From Vigna angularis (lineage: Eukaryota > Streptophyta > Magnoliopsida > Fabales > Fabaceae): DNA of 64,000 nt. Positions within the stretch are counted from its first letter, which is position 1; every line of letters begins with the position of its first letter. The notes beneath the pieces are model-generated. The model did no database searches, was not told the origin of the DNA, and saw nothing but the letters and a program-made list of their open reading frames with translations. Positions 31,600 through 43,476 of the stretch are shown piece by piece. A program made the translations under genes and the position numbers. The DNA lies in the NCBI RefSeq assembly GCF_016808095.1, contig NC_068976.1, positions 6,047,001 through 6,111,000 of the forward strand. Direction: 5' to 3'.

Positions 31600-34500
31600 C
31601 TACTTATGCACTTGAGTGACACCAAATTGTTAATGATTTGCGAATATGAAAGGTTGCTCCATGTAAATCTCTTCTTGCAAATTGTCGTTAAAGAATGCAT
31701 TGTTGACATCTAGTGGATAAAGAAGTCATTGTTGAAGAGTCACCACAACTATAAATAAACTAACAAAAGTCATCTTTGCCACGGAAGAAAAAACATATAT
31801 GGATGGATCAAACACAGTGGTGACAAAAGGGAAGTCAAAAGTGATAGTAGTGGAAGAAGCCATTGATAAACAAGAGAGAAACCTTAAAAATCCATGATTC
31901 TCCAATCAAGGCACTTGAAAAAGGAAAAAAAAAACAACCTCGATGTTCTGAATAGCTCTTGGAGAGGAGATAGGATGTGTGATCACACACGACGAACCTG
32001 AAAGAGGAAAAAGAGTGACCTTAATGCTTCAAATCATTGTCTAAGAGGAAACGAGACATGCCACACGCATGACGAAAAAAGGAAGCATATCCACAACTTC
32101 AAAAGGTGCTAAGAGCACATAGGAGCTCCGATGAAGGTGTCGTTGACGACATGGTGATCATCTGACCGATACAATCAAAATCGTGTGATAGTTAGTCAAA
32201 ACTAGAACTTTGGTAGTGGTAGTCGTAGACAAGAGCAGTAGATGACGGCGCCGCCAACAGCGGTAGTTGGCACCGCCGTCGACTGCGACGAATGTAGTGG
32301 AAGAGGCAACACAAACTTTTTCTTCAAAAGAACCTGACTCTGATACTATGTTGAATATAGTGAAAGCTATTTTTGGGATTAATTTCCCTTGTGTGGAATA
32401 TACACATAGGGTCCTCTATTTATAATAGAAGAAATATGGATTCAGCATAAAATACAAATAAGAAATAATAAGGCTTAATAGCTTATTTTGTCACTAGTTT
32501 TGCTGAATTATGTCAATTAGGTCCCTCCTTTTAAAAGTACGTTAAATTGGTCCTCACTTAGTACATTTTGCGTCAATGTCGTCCCTTTCGTTAAATACGC
32601 ATAAACCACGTTAACTTTTTTTTCTCCCTCTTCTACTCCTTTGCAATTCAACAAACCTTTTTCTTCTTTTTGTCAGTACTATCTTTTCATCTTTTGCAAT
32701 AACCAAAATGGGAGAAAACCTTTTTCACAACTACATCGATATTCTTTTTCTGCTTTTAAAAATCTTTTCGTCTTTTGGAATACCCAAAATGAAATATTTT
32801 GTGCTTTTAGGTCTGCCAGCACGATACAGAGATTTTGTTCGGGCCATTACTCTAGGGTGCCCCTTTTCCTTTACAACTATTCCACTCACCAAATCCATGG
32901 AATCTTTGAGGTGTGTTAACTGTTACCATTTCAACATCTTTTTAATTTCAATTGGCACCTTGTTTTGGAGCCCAATTTGCATTAAATTAAGATCTAGCCA
33001 TTAGATATTTTTTATATACTGTGGTAGAGGTAGAGAAATTGTGAATAAAAAGAAAAATAAAGTGTTAGACCAAGTCAAAACAAAGAAACTTTCTTCTTCT
33101 TTCTCATTAATTGAAAATAGTGTAGTCAACAATACATAAAAGTTTTTGTGTGAGAATAAGAAAGTTAGGGTTGGGGGTTGGAAACCATGAGTGAAAGAGG
33201 AAAGGGAGGAGGATTTCGAATGCTTGGGTTCACATCCAGGATATGAGAATAAATACTGGAGGTTGGGCACGTTGGGAAGTTGAAGAATAGGTATGTTACA
33301 CGTGAGAGTTTCGGTGGTCTTGTGAGGTGAGAGTAGTGTACCGTGGGCAATAGGGTTGGAAGTGTGAGTACATGAGTTGGAAGGGGTAGGTTTCACTATG
33401 TCGGATGAGTAGTTGAGTTTTCAGTTGGAAGATAAAAGCAGAAAGTGTAGAATGTGAGAGTTGGGGTAGTAGTATGAGTGTTGAGGGTTTCAGTTTTTGC
33501 AAGAGAAGAGGATTTTGGAGTATATCAGAGGTAGGAGGGAGGGGATTTAATCCAAGTTATTGGGTAAAATGAATTAAGAGGGCAGAAGAGAATAGGTATG
33601 AGTTAGCGTTTACACGGGAGTATGCATGGTAAGGATGGAAAGCAGTGTGTGAGACCTAACATAGGTGGTCATGTGGGGGTGGCTTAGACATTGGATTATG
33701 TATAAGAAGAAAGAGAAGCATGGAGGAAAGAGTAGTAAAAGAGTAACTTGAAATCAATTTTTGGTGTAAATGGTCTGGAAGGTTATTGTTATACGTTAAA
33801 ATGGGTACTTGGTATCTTGCTCGAGTTTTCTCTTTTCTGGGAACTTATATGCATGAATGCATGAGGGTTGAGTTGGAATATGGAGTGTTAGGGTTGAAAC
33901 TTAGTGAGTAATATGTAGGGAGTATGTAGACATTGGGGGTGTCCTTCCTGCGCGATCACGTGGATAGGTGGAGAGGTTTGGTGTTCAAGTGGAAAGAAAG
34001 AAGGCTTGGTAAGTTACTGTGGGAATGGTTAGGGGGAGTAGTGACTTTCATTAGTGTGGCGTGATGAATACTTGTATGCATAGAGATGTAAGTTCTCCTT
34101 GGTTTGGCTTGGGATGTGTATATGTAAGTGCGAGAGGGAAGGTGAAAGAAAGGATTGGTGGCAATGAAAGAGTAAGGTTTGCATGGAAGAAGTCGTCTCG
34201 GGGTTTTAGTTGGAGCAGAGAGAATGAGTGAGAATGAGAAGAGAATGGTTGAGTATGTGGGAGAAAGAAAGACTTTGAGAGTACTGAAATGGTTACATTA
34301 GTGGAGTGGAGGATGGTATGAGATGTGGTTGGGTTTTAAATTGGAATTGGGTGAAAAATTGTTACTCCATGGGAGTGTTCTTTTGTTACGTAATTAGTAG
34401 ATAGGGAGAGAGAGAATTTAAGAAGAATAAAAGGAAAATAAAGGGAAGAAAATAAAAGAAGAGTAGAATGATTGGTAAATAAGAAAAGAAGAATGAAGGT

Positions 34501-34951
34501 TGCATGAAGGAAGGTTCATACAGGATTGTTACGGAAAAGTGGTTCTTATTCGGGTGAAATTAAAAGTGTGGGTCACACTTTGCATATAAGAAGAAGAAGA
34601 AAAATGTTTGGTTAGGTAGTGCCTTTAGTAGGAACAGTGACTGGATCGTGATGTGACATTAAAAAGCTAGCAATCAGTTTGATGCACTAACAAAAGAAAG
34701 AGAAAAGTTTGTTATGTTACAGAGAGCAGAGGAGAGAGAAAAAAAGTTAACGCCGTTTGTGTGTATTTAACGGAATGGATGACGTTAACGCAAAATTTAC
34801 CAAGTGAGGACCAATTTCAAGCACTTTTAAAACAAGGGACTGAATTGACATTATTCAGCAAAATTGGGGATAAAATAGACTATTAAGCCAAATAATAACA
34901 AACTAAATAAAGATAAAAGATAAAGATAAGATAAACATAATATATCTAACA
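31600..34951 (-). mobile_element. Second Copia, internally deleted, inside the outer Copia
   Basis: Its LTR, TG...CA, runs 32349-32471 and resumes at 34899-34951 (about 176 bp once the Mutator-like insert is removed). The primer site on the minus strand, tagtatcagagtc, adjoins at 32336-32348. Inside, a gag-like start (MASSTTITFDFPFV, around 31860) is fused directly to a reverse transcriptase piece (LDVNNAFFNDNLQEEIYMEQ, near 31660-31715), so most of gag and pol is deleted. It interrupts the outer integrase between DVWDFSP and ERKHKH. The left boundary is approximate and no matching target duplication was found there. Confidence 0.65.
32472..34889. mobile_element. Non-autonomous Mutator-like element, 2418 bp
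   Basis: A perfect 9-bp duplication, aaataataa (32463-32471 and 34890-34898), and inverted repeats of about 145 bp identify it. Both ends start GGCTTAATAG and share tttgctgaat, atgtcaatt, aaattggtcctcactt and a ...cgttaac block. Long terminal inverted repeats with a 9-bp duplication are the hallmark of Mutator-like elements. The interior has a strand bias (G-rich plus strand at 33000-34700). Open frames at 32641-33004 and 33001-33396 have no transposase features. No host gene piece was recognised inside. Confidence 0.9.
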
Positions 34952-36752
34952 AAGACAAAATTGGGGAAAAATCCCAAACATCAGTATGAATTAAATCTAA
35001 AATTTCATTAGCATGTGAGAAAGAACTTTTGAAAGGCAACATATGCAATTTTCCAATTTGACAAGCTTCACAAAATCACATTGCATTCCTTCAAGACCTT
35101 TTCCAAAACATTATTGTTGGGATGTCCAACTTTTCTATGCCATTTTTTTTAAGAGGCATGAAGATATAAGAGTCTTTATTGTCACATAGTTGATACAAGC
35201 CATTTTTAAGTTTCCCTTTTAGAAGAGCCTTCCTTGTCATTTTGTCATTCACAAAACAAAAATTTTCATTAAACTCAACAAAAATATTGTTGTCAGCAGT
35301 CAATTTTGAAATACTCAGCAAATTTTTAGCGATTTTTGGAATATAAAGAACATCATGCAAATGAATATTATTCAATTTGGTTGATCTTGAGGCCATTACT
35401 TTGAGTCTTCACCATTACCAACAAGTAAAGAATTTGTACCATTATTTTCACCAAGTTCCTAAATTTTGTCACTTTGGTGAGTCATATGGTTGCTAACTCC
35501 ACTGTCAAAATACCATTCATAATCTTGACTTTGATAAGGTGAAGTTATGAATGCACTGTGTGTTTCTTATTTTTCACTTTCAATAGATTGAGTTTTCATT
35601 GTATAGGACTTATTTAATCGATAATAACATTGTATAACAGTGTGGCCAATCCTTCTGCGTACTTGGCATATTGATTTTGACATCCTACCTCTTCCTCAGC
35701 CACCTCTCGTTCCTGTGAAATTAGAGTCTCTCCAATCACCTTGAGATCCAAATTTGTTGTCTCTAGACTCCTTCTTGGCAACAAAGTTTGTAGAGACATT
35801 CAGGTTAAGGCTGCTGAAATTATTTAGTTGATCTAACATGCTTTCAAAGGTTAACAATTGAGTTTGCAATTCAACCCAACTAATATTATTCTAGTCAGAC
35901 TGCTTGACAACCACTAGAATGTATTCAGAAACCCAATCATTTAGTGTCTGAATCACTAAATCAGAGTTAGAGATTGGTGAACCTGTCAGCTTTAACTTGT
36001 CAACAAGATTTTTCATCTTGCCAAGATATTGCTCCATCTTCAGGTCTCCTTTACGTGTGTTGTGAAATTCAAATTTAAGATAAGATGATTCTGGATCTAG
36101 TGTGTGCACCATCAAGGCTTTGAGCTTCATCCTAAAGATGTTTGGATGTTTCATAATGAAGCATTTGAGTTGCAATGTCAACTGACATTGAATTCATCAG
36201 CCATCCTAGAATGCCTTGATCTTGGGTTTGCTAATCCTCATAGCTAGGATTGACTTTTATTGTCCTATTTTCCGCAACAATGAATTGGTCTAGACATTCT
36301 ATTGTCCCTAGTATATAGTCATCAAGTTTATATCCTCTAATCACGGGTAAGACTAGAGATTTCTATTGTGGATAATTGTCTCTGTCCAACATGACAAAGA
36401 TTGTAGAAGGTATAGGTCATTTTTCTGATTGGCAGTAGAGGACATGATGACTGTGGTTATGGATCAAAAGTTGTTTTGCTTTCTAGCTTTGATACCAAGA
36501 TAGAAAATGATATTGAATATAATAATTTGCATTGATCATGTATTGTTTAAATACAAGTAGTAATGTGTCATCAAGATCCTATAATTATGGTAATACAAAC
36601 AAATACTTTCCTAAATAGAATGTTGATGAATAGTTAGAATAATTATTGTAATATTACACCATAAAAGAAAATTAATATTGTAAATCGTCAAAATCAAAAA
36701 TCATAAATAATAACATATTGAACAAAATATTTAATTTTGTCTAACTCAAGCA

Positions 36753-39700
36753 ACTCAGATGTCCAAAAATCATATGTGATTCAATTAAAGCTTTTTAAAT
36801 CAATAATACAATTTTAGCTCAATTGACTAATTGTTGAAAAATATTATGAACAAAACAATCAGGAAAGAACATCGTAACTACACAATTTGACTTACAAAAC
36901 ATGCGTTTAAAACATAAATTATCACATCCCTCAAAATTACCATATGGTTAATCCAAGCTAGTTTAATAAGCATTAACACGAGAGTATAAACATTATGTTA
37001 TAAGCTAGTTTCTAAAAAAGGACTTTTTTTTTGTCTCTCGACAAGTTGACTGAATCACCTATTGTACAACTGAAAAAAGGGTTGTTGAATTCTCTAGGAC
37101 TATGAAATCTATTAATAGTTATAAACACTCTTCTCACATAAGTGTATATACATAAAAATAGTAAATGTTCACATAAGCTTATGATTGCATGAGTATTGAT
37201 TGAATAGTTATCAAGTGTTGGAACTAAATGGCGTTTGCAAACTAATATGCACTTCTTATTCATACACACATTCATATCATAGTTTTTCCTGTTTTATTTG
37301 GCCAAACCAAGTTAAATCCTTAATCTTAATTATCTAATATTCTATAACTCTCTTATTCAATTCTTTCGTCAAAAAAATTAATCCTTACATTAAGATTAGA
37401 ACTATGATAGCCAAAGATATAATTCTATTTCCGGCCGCTGTTCTTTTTGGTTGATTTAGTTTGATTCAAGAAAAGAAAGTATATTTCAATATCATTCAGA
37501 TTCTATAATCAAGGTAGTGATTCCTCTTCTATCAAGCATTAAGCACAAAACCAAATCAAAATGAAAAACACAATATAATTACATATATAGATCAAGAAGT
37601 ATATAGAACTTACAGTATCATTTGATTCCAATACAATAACGTTTAGTTAATATTTCAATGAGTGCAATGTGAAAATACAATTACAATCGATAATACAGTC
37701 ATACTTCAAATTTTAACTTATTTAGGTTTCCATTTTTCTTTAATGAACCAAACTAAATTATACTCATTAAAATCAAATCACAATCCATTTAACAGTCTAA
37801 AAAGCTCACTAAATTTATTCACTTACATTAAATTTATCAAAATGTACATAATTAGTATAAACATTAATATAATATCCAATTCACTTCAATAAATACTTAG
37901 GAATTAATTTCTAACCATTCAAAATTTTGTTAGCCTATAGTGCATAAATTTGGAGGTTTTTTTCTTCTGTCCATACCAATTGATAGGTGGTGAAAATAGA
38001 ACGAAGTACCTTTTGGGGGTCTTTTATTTTCCTTCCCTTTTCTCTTTGTTCTTTATGCTTCCCTCCATCTAAATTTCACATGGGAATTATAAGTGATGAG
38101 GCTGTGCTGTGTGACTGGTTAAACCAGACCACCATGTCTTAACCCCTATTCATCCTGCATTAACAATAGACAACAATTATCGTTTTTGTGCAGGTTGCTG
38201 TTGCTGTTCTTGTTTCATGGCTAATTTTTAGGAACCCAATATCATACTTAAATAGTGTTAAATAGTGTTGGATGCGCCGTGACTCTTACCGGATGTACAT
38301 TCTACGGTTATGTCAGGCATATGCTCTCCCAACAGCAACCACTTCCAGGAACCACTTTAGGCATATACTCCTCGGACACCTCGAATACCTAGGAGTAAGA
38401 TGGAGTTGCTTCCACTTGTAAATGACAAATTATAAGATAAGATATAGAAAAATATACTTGCGATACTTAATTTTTTTACATTAATTTAATATTACCTTTT
38501 CTTATTTTTTATTTTTACTTTTTTTTTCAAAAAACTACATAAATTCACTTTTTTTTAAGATAATTTTATTTTTGTTAAATGTGTCAAATGAATGTTAATA
38601 AGTGATATCCTATTCTTACTCTAAGGTATAATTATTTTGGTTGAGGCGGAAAGGTACTCATAACTGATGGTTATAATATTCAAGTGACTTCAGTTATTTA
38701 TTCTTAGAGTAGAACCATAATTAAGAAGGTAAAACTAAAATAACATTGATACTATTACAAAGATATAAGAAGGTATAAACCTCTCTTACAATATCAACAA
38801 TGAAAAAAACAAATCACAGTTTATAGAACTTTTTCTATTTTGAGGATAAACCAACTTCTTCATTCAACTCCACCAACTATTTATTTTAACAAATTCCTTA
38901 ACCCTCCCATCTTTTCCATCCATTTCATTCTACCCTTATCATCACTCTTTCTAAACATGTTAACTTATGACTGAAGGCCCAATGAACTGAAGAATGGGTG
39001 ATCCATAAGTTAGTTCTTTTTTAAGCCATTTCTGGCTTTTGATGGCTCCATTTCAATGTAATTTTTGTAACCAGTTTTCTATTTTTCCGCTTGAGATATG
39101 ATGTGATTGTAGTATACCTTTGATGATAATTAATAGTTGGTTGAAATTACTTTGATTCGTTAAAATGCAAATTATTTTGGTTTAATTATATTTTTGATAA
39201 TTTATTTTTGATCCTTGCAATTTTGATTAATTTATGATTTAATTATACTTTTAGTTTCTAAAATGTGAAATAATTTTTTTTAGTACTTCAAATTAAAAGA
39301 GAGTTTATATTATATTTTCAAATTGAATGTTTAAGAATTAGAATAATTTTCTTTTAATACTGAGAGGCTAACTTAAACATTTTTGGATTTGAGAGATCAA
39401 AATTGGAATTATTCTAAATTTCAGGACTAAAGTTACAATAAACCTTAATTTATTAACTCGACCTTTCAATATCTATCAGAATTGTTGTTGAGCGCAGTCC
39501 AGTAACAAATAATTTTGAATATGATTCTGTGTCATAACTAAATATTCAAATGTCAAATTAATGAAAAGCCTACAATCACACCACGAAATTAATGAAGCTA
39601 AACAAAATAAAAAATAGAGGAACAAATTTGCCAAATGAAGTCAATAAGGGGAGTAAAACTGAATTATGTCAACTATTTATTGTGTTAGAATTTAACTGTA

Positions 39701-39882
39701 ATTTGATACTTTTTAATTCAAATAGTTAAAAATATTTTTTAATTCCTTACTCAATATTCTTTTATAATATAGATAGATCCTTGATAAAATTTTATTAGTG
39801 GTTAACATAATTTTGATTATTTTTGCAACTTCTAATGAATTGAATGAGAAGAGAGGAAAGGTAGAAATGAATGAAAAAAAAA
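36753..39882. other. AT-rich intergenic DNA
   Basis: No gene recognised. A GC-richer island at 38265-38410 has codon-like sequence (frame containing YRMYILRLCQAYALP) and could be a fragment of something, but no family was recognised. The remainder is AT-rich and unstructured. Confidence 0.4.
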
Positions 39883-41117
39883 GGTTTAATACATCATTTG
39901 GTCTCTACTTTTAGGGGTTTGGTTCAAACTGATCCTACCTTTTGAAAAAGTTCATAAAGGCTCCATATTTCGTTTAAAAATGTTCAATACGGTCCTTTTC
40001 GCTGACGCCGTTAAAAACATAACGGAGATGTCGTCGTGGCGAAACCTGAGTGACCTGTTTTGTTTAATGATTACGTGGCAATGTGAAGTGAAGTGAGCTG
40101 GTGGAAATATTTAAAAAATAAATAAAATGACGTAAGGTAGGTGGTAGGTTTAAGTTTGGGTCAAAGAAAATTACCCTTATCTAAGACTGATTTCCCCATT
40201 TATGGGTTCAACATTGTGCTGCAAGTGGTGTTGTAATGACGGTTGGCTGCTGATTCCTTGAAGGTGAAATTGGAACAGCGTACGTACGTGAGGTAAGTGG
40301 TCCTAATCTAAGCCTAATTACTTGATGTTGTTGTTGTTGTTGTTGTATTTGAGGGTTAGGGTTTAATTATATTTTGTTCGATTGACGATGATTTTGGGGG
40401 TATAAATTTGTTGGTTAAATTTGTAGCCGCCGATGAGGTTGGTGTTGTAGGTCTAGCCGTCGCCGAGACCCGAATTGGCGCGCCACTACATTCTCTAGTC
40501 CTGCGGCAGGAATCCGGAGCATTGGCCCTCGAAGAAGAGGATTGCCTTGGACAATGCCTGCTGGTAATTGTGAGTAGTGACGGAGAGAGAGAAGAAGGAG
40601 AAGAAGAAACACAAAAAGGTTGGGAGGTGCCATTGTAGGTTGCCGTGGTTGGTTAACAGTGAGAAGTGAGTGTTATTTATATGTAGAGGTGGTAGAGAGA
40701 GAGTCACGGGGTAAAAACTTGAAAGCAAAGTTTGGAGAAAGGAACAGAGTAAGAGAGAAAAAGAGCGATTTGAAGGGAAGAGGAAGAGTATGTGCGTGAT
40801 GAAAGCACCGACAGTAAAAGTAGAAAGTGTCAATGAGTTCACATGCAAACAGAAACCCCTTTTATTAGAGACAATAACTTCAACTTTAAACATTTCAACC
40901 AACTCACTTCACTTCACAATGCCACATAATCATCAAACAAAACAACTCACTCAGGTTTAGCAACGGTGGCATCTGTACCGTTATGTTTTTAACGGCGTCA
41001 GCGCAAAAGACCTTATTGAACATTTTTAAACGAAATATGGGGCCTTACTGAACTTTTTCAAAAGATAGGATTAATTTGAACCAAATCCCCAAAAAGGGAA
41101 CAAATGATGTATTAAAC
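39883..41117. mobile_element. Pack-type Mutator-like element carrying a GH9 cellulase fragment
   Basis: Inverted repeats of about 200 bp begin GGTTTAATACATCATTTG on the left; on the right, read inward, gtttaatacatcatttg. Shared internal blocks include gaaaaagttca, tttcgtttaaaaatgttcaa, gccgttaaaaacataacgg and acttcacttcac. Runs of nine or ten A flank both ends, compatible with a 9-bp all-A duplication that cannot be proven. The interior (about 40200-40860) is GC-richer and includes the 5' part of a GH9 gene on the minus strand. Confidence 0.85.
40415..40633 (-). pseudogene. Captured 5' exon fragment of a GH9 endo-beta-1,4-glucanase gene
   Basis: GH9 enzymes cut beta-1,4-glucans and act in cell-wall remodelling. 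On the minus strand a hydrophobic signal-peptide-like start is followed by the GH9 N terminus: HNYQQALSKAILFFEGQ, SGFLPQD, WRANSGLGDG and TYNTNLIGGY. Just after the ATG at 40633 the frame needs a one-base shift to read on. Three TAG codons then interrupt the conserved block, at positions where the family has sense codons such as the Gln of QDQRM and the Trp after GDG. Similarity ends near 40425 at what is probably the exon end. It cannot encode an enzyme. Confidence 0.85.
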
Positions 41118-43476
41118 AAAAAAAAAATTAACAATACTACTGTTTCATTATGTTTAGAGTTACTTGGTTAAACACTAATAATGCGTTTAAGTGTTTGATA
41201 CATACGGTTCACACAACATAAAATAAGAAAAAAAAAACACATCTACTAGCATTGAATTATGTTGGTATAAAGGTAACAATGAATATTAAATTTCAACATC
41301 ACTAACCACTTAATCACAGTATCTTTCATTAATTAAACCCCAACAACTTCATTGGCAATAGGTTGGGTATTTTAAATAAAGGTCATAACTTGTAATAAAT
41401 AAAATGTTGGTTATTTTTCTTCAACATTCAATTATAGAATTCCAAACTGCTTATAAATAATGTAAATTGTTTTACAAAACAAGCCTGTTATACTCTAAAA
41501 AAAAAGTACTAAGTTGTTCTTCTGAAGGAAATTTGTTACTGATATGCTAATACTATTTCTACACGTTTCGTGTTACACTTACAAAAATTTAGAAGAAAAA
41601 AGGTGCTGAAATTTAATGCTAATGTAAATGATTTTTTCTACCTCCTGCCATGTGGTCCTTCTTCCTCTATAGGTCGTGGCGTTGGTCCGTGACAGATACG
41701 ATTTCACCCAAATGTTATATCTTCAACCATATTCTGAATCATTCATTTAAATATTAATGTTTTCAATGTAAATATTATCCAAATAATAACACTAAGATTT
41801 TATCTTTCATGTCCAAATTCAGTTCTTCAATTCTTAAGGACTAAAATTCTAAACTTTATTATCTTTTGAAAAACTTTTTTTTTTTTACTGATGACCGATT
41901 ATTCGGTCTTATTAATTATGTACTCTAATAAATAAGATGATAACAACTTTAAATAAGGCCATAACACATCTTAAGTGTTGATTATTGAAATCAAGTATCA
42001 ATTACAGGAACTAAATGTCGACTATAAAATGTTAAGTGACTATCAGAATCCAGCGTTATTTACCAAGTGCTAGGTGTTGTTTATAGAGAATTAATTGTCT
42101 ATTACCGAGCCTGAGTTGCCACTTGCCAATGATTGAGTGCTACTTACCTACTAAGGACAATGTGTCGTATTTCAAAAGTCATGTATTACTTGTTGTGTTG
42201 CCCGTTGAGTGTCATGTGTGGCTTACTAAGGATTATGTGTTACCAACCAAGACTGAGTGTTGTTTTTTATAGCTAGGTGTCGCCTGCCAAGGAGTGTGTG
42301 CCTCCTACTAGTACCATGTGCAGCCTACTGAAGCTAATAGTGATATATCTAGACATAAACAAGCATGTTTGACTAGTTCTACCTGGCCACAAGCTGGAAT
42401 GTCTGACTGATTCTACCTAACCACAAACTGGCCTTATAAGTACAATGTTTGACTACTTCTACCTAGCCACAAGCCGACATGTCTGATTGGTTCTACTCGA
42501 TCACAAGCCGACCTTGTAAGTACAATGTCTAACTGCTTCTACCAGCGACAAGCTAGCCTATATGACCACCACTATCTGACGATAAGTCAATCTATTCAAC
42601 TACCTTTCAAACTAACAAAACTAATGACGTATTACTTTGTAACTTAGCATAATCTAAATCAAACAATTAGTTCATGAGGTAAATCAGGTCTACTTAGACA
42701 TGTATAGGTGAAAGCTCACAAACGTGGTAACTATTCTATAAATAATACAACCATCAAAGTAAATAATTAATGTTCATTATTACAACATTAATATGACACA
42801 TACAATGTCCGAAGTAAAAAACATTCATTATTACAACATTATCTACTATTTGACACATTCGTCTAATGTGGACATCAAAATATTACAACATTATCTACTA
42901 TCTCACGCATGCGACTAATGTGAGCATCAAAATGCTTTCTGGAAGCACACTTCTTCTTGATCTTAAAGAGAGAGACGTAGACTTAGAATATTTTTGTTTT
43001 AAGAGTAAAGTCTTTTTGATAGAAAGAATTTAAAAAGTATGTGTACTAGGCCGGCTAAGAACACTTTTAAATAAAAGATAATTGAAAGTCCAATTAAGGA
43101 GATTTTCAGTCGCTTTTCTCTTCATAACAATTCAGAATTCGATTCGATTATCGAAACTGAATTCTGAGTTTTAAAAAGTAAAACTTTTAAGGTGACTTTT
43201 TCAGGTTCATGTATGCTATTTAAGCGAAAAAGTCTTTTGACAGTAAAGAATCAGCTAGACTAAAAGAGGTGGAAGAAGTTATTGGTCACAATCATGTTGA
43301 ATTAATCATATAGTATATGTAAATGGATGCACCGAGTCATTTCACTTGCACAATGACAATGATGTTAGAACTAGAATAGAAGGCACATATTATTGTGTTA
43401 ATTTTCAGCATTTGAAGGTTTTTCTGAGATCCTAACTATAGCTACTACTAGCAACTGAAGTGAAGAATCTCAGGAT
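41118..43476. other. AT-rich intergenic DNA with degenerate minisatellites
   Basis: No coding sequence recognised except the neighbouring stress-protein gene. Between about 41970 and 42350, imperfect units of some 30 bp recur (variants of taccaaggactgagtgttg). Between 42365 and 42560, units based on ttctacctagccacaagccg and taagtacaatgt recur. Positions 43330-43470 are probably the 3' untranslated region of the gene that follows. Confidence 0.5.

Larger units (their letters stand above)
29853..36181 (-). pseudogene. Decayed gag-pol of the outer Copia
   Basis: In order on the minus strand: gag (36181-35891, with KMEQYLGKMKNLVDKLK), the protease/GAG-pre region (35396-35091, with LHDVLYIPKIAKNLLSISKL), the integrase start (35048 to about 34957, with EILDLIHTDVWDFSP), a gap made by the nested insertions, the integrase remainder (about 31540-31240, with ERKHKHV, EAFSTALFLINT and KCVFLGYSHTHK), reverse transcriptase traces (30500-30950) and RNase H (30041-29853, DIIGYFDTDWATS). 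Stops and frameshifts are frequent throughout, so it is long dead. Confidence 0.8.
29278..36747 (-). mobile_element. Old Copia element (outer layer of a three-level nest)
   Basis: LTRs of about 250 bp (3' LTR 29278-29527, 5' LTR 36499-36747) are clearly diverged from each other. They are flanked by the 5-bp duplication aagca (29273-29277 and 36748-36752). The primer site, read on the minus strand, is ttggtatcaaagctag just inside the right LTR, and the purine tract is gtttgaggggg next to the left LTR. The duplication places the LTR start at GAGTTAGAC rather than TG, so the terminus may have mutated. A second Copia and a Mutator-like element interrupt the integrase region. Confidence 0.85.

Noticed and set aside
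33001..33396. Transposase candidate in the Mutator-like element
   Set aside because: No DDE or zinc-finger motif; composition follows the purine-rich strand bias of the interior.
42365..42560. CRISPR-like regular repeats
   Set aside because: Units are imperfect and tandem with no unique spacers, and the DNA is from a plant.
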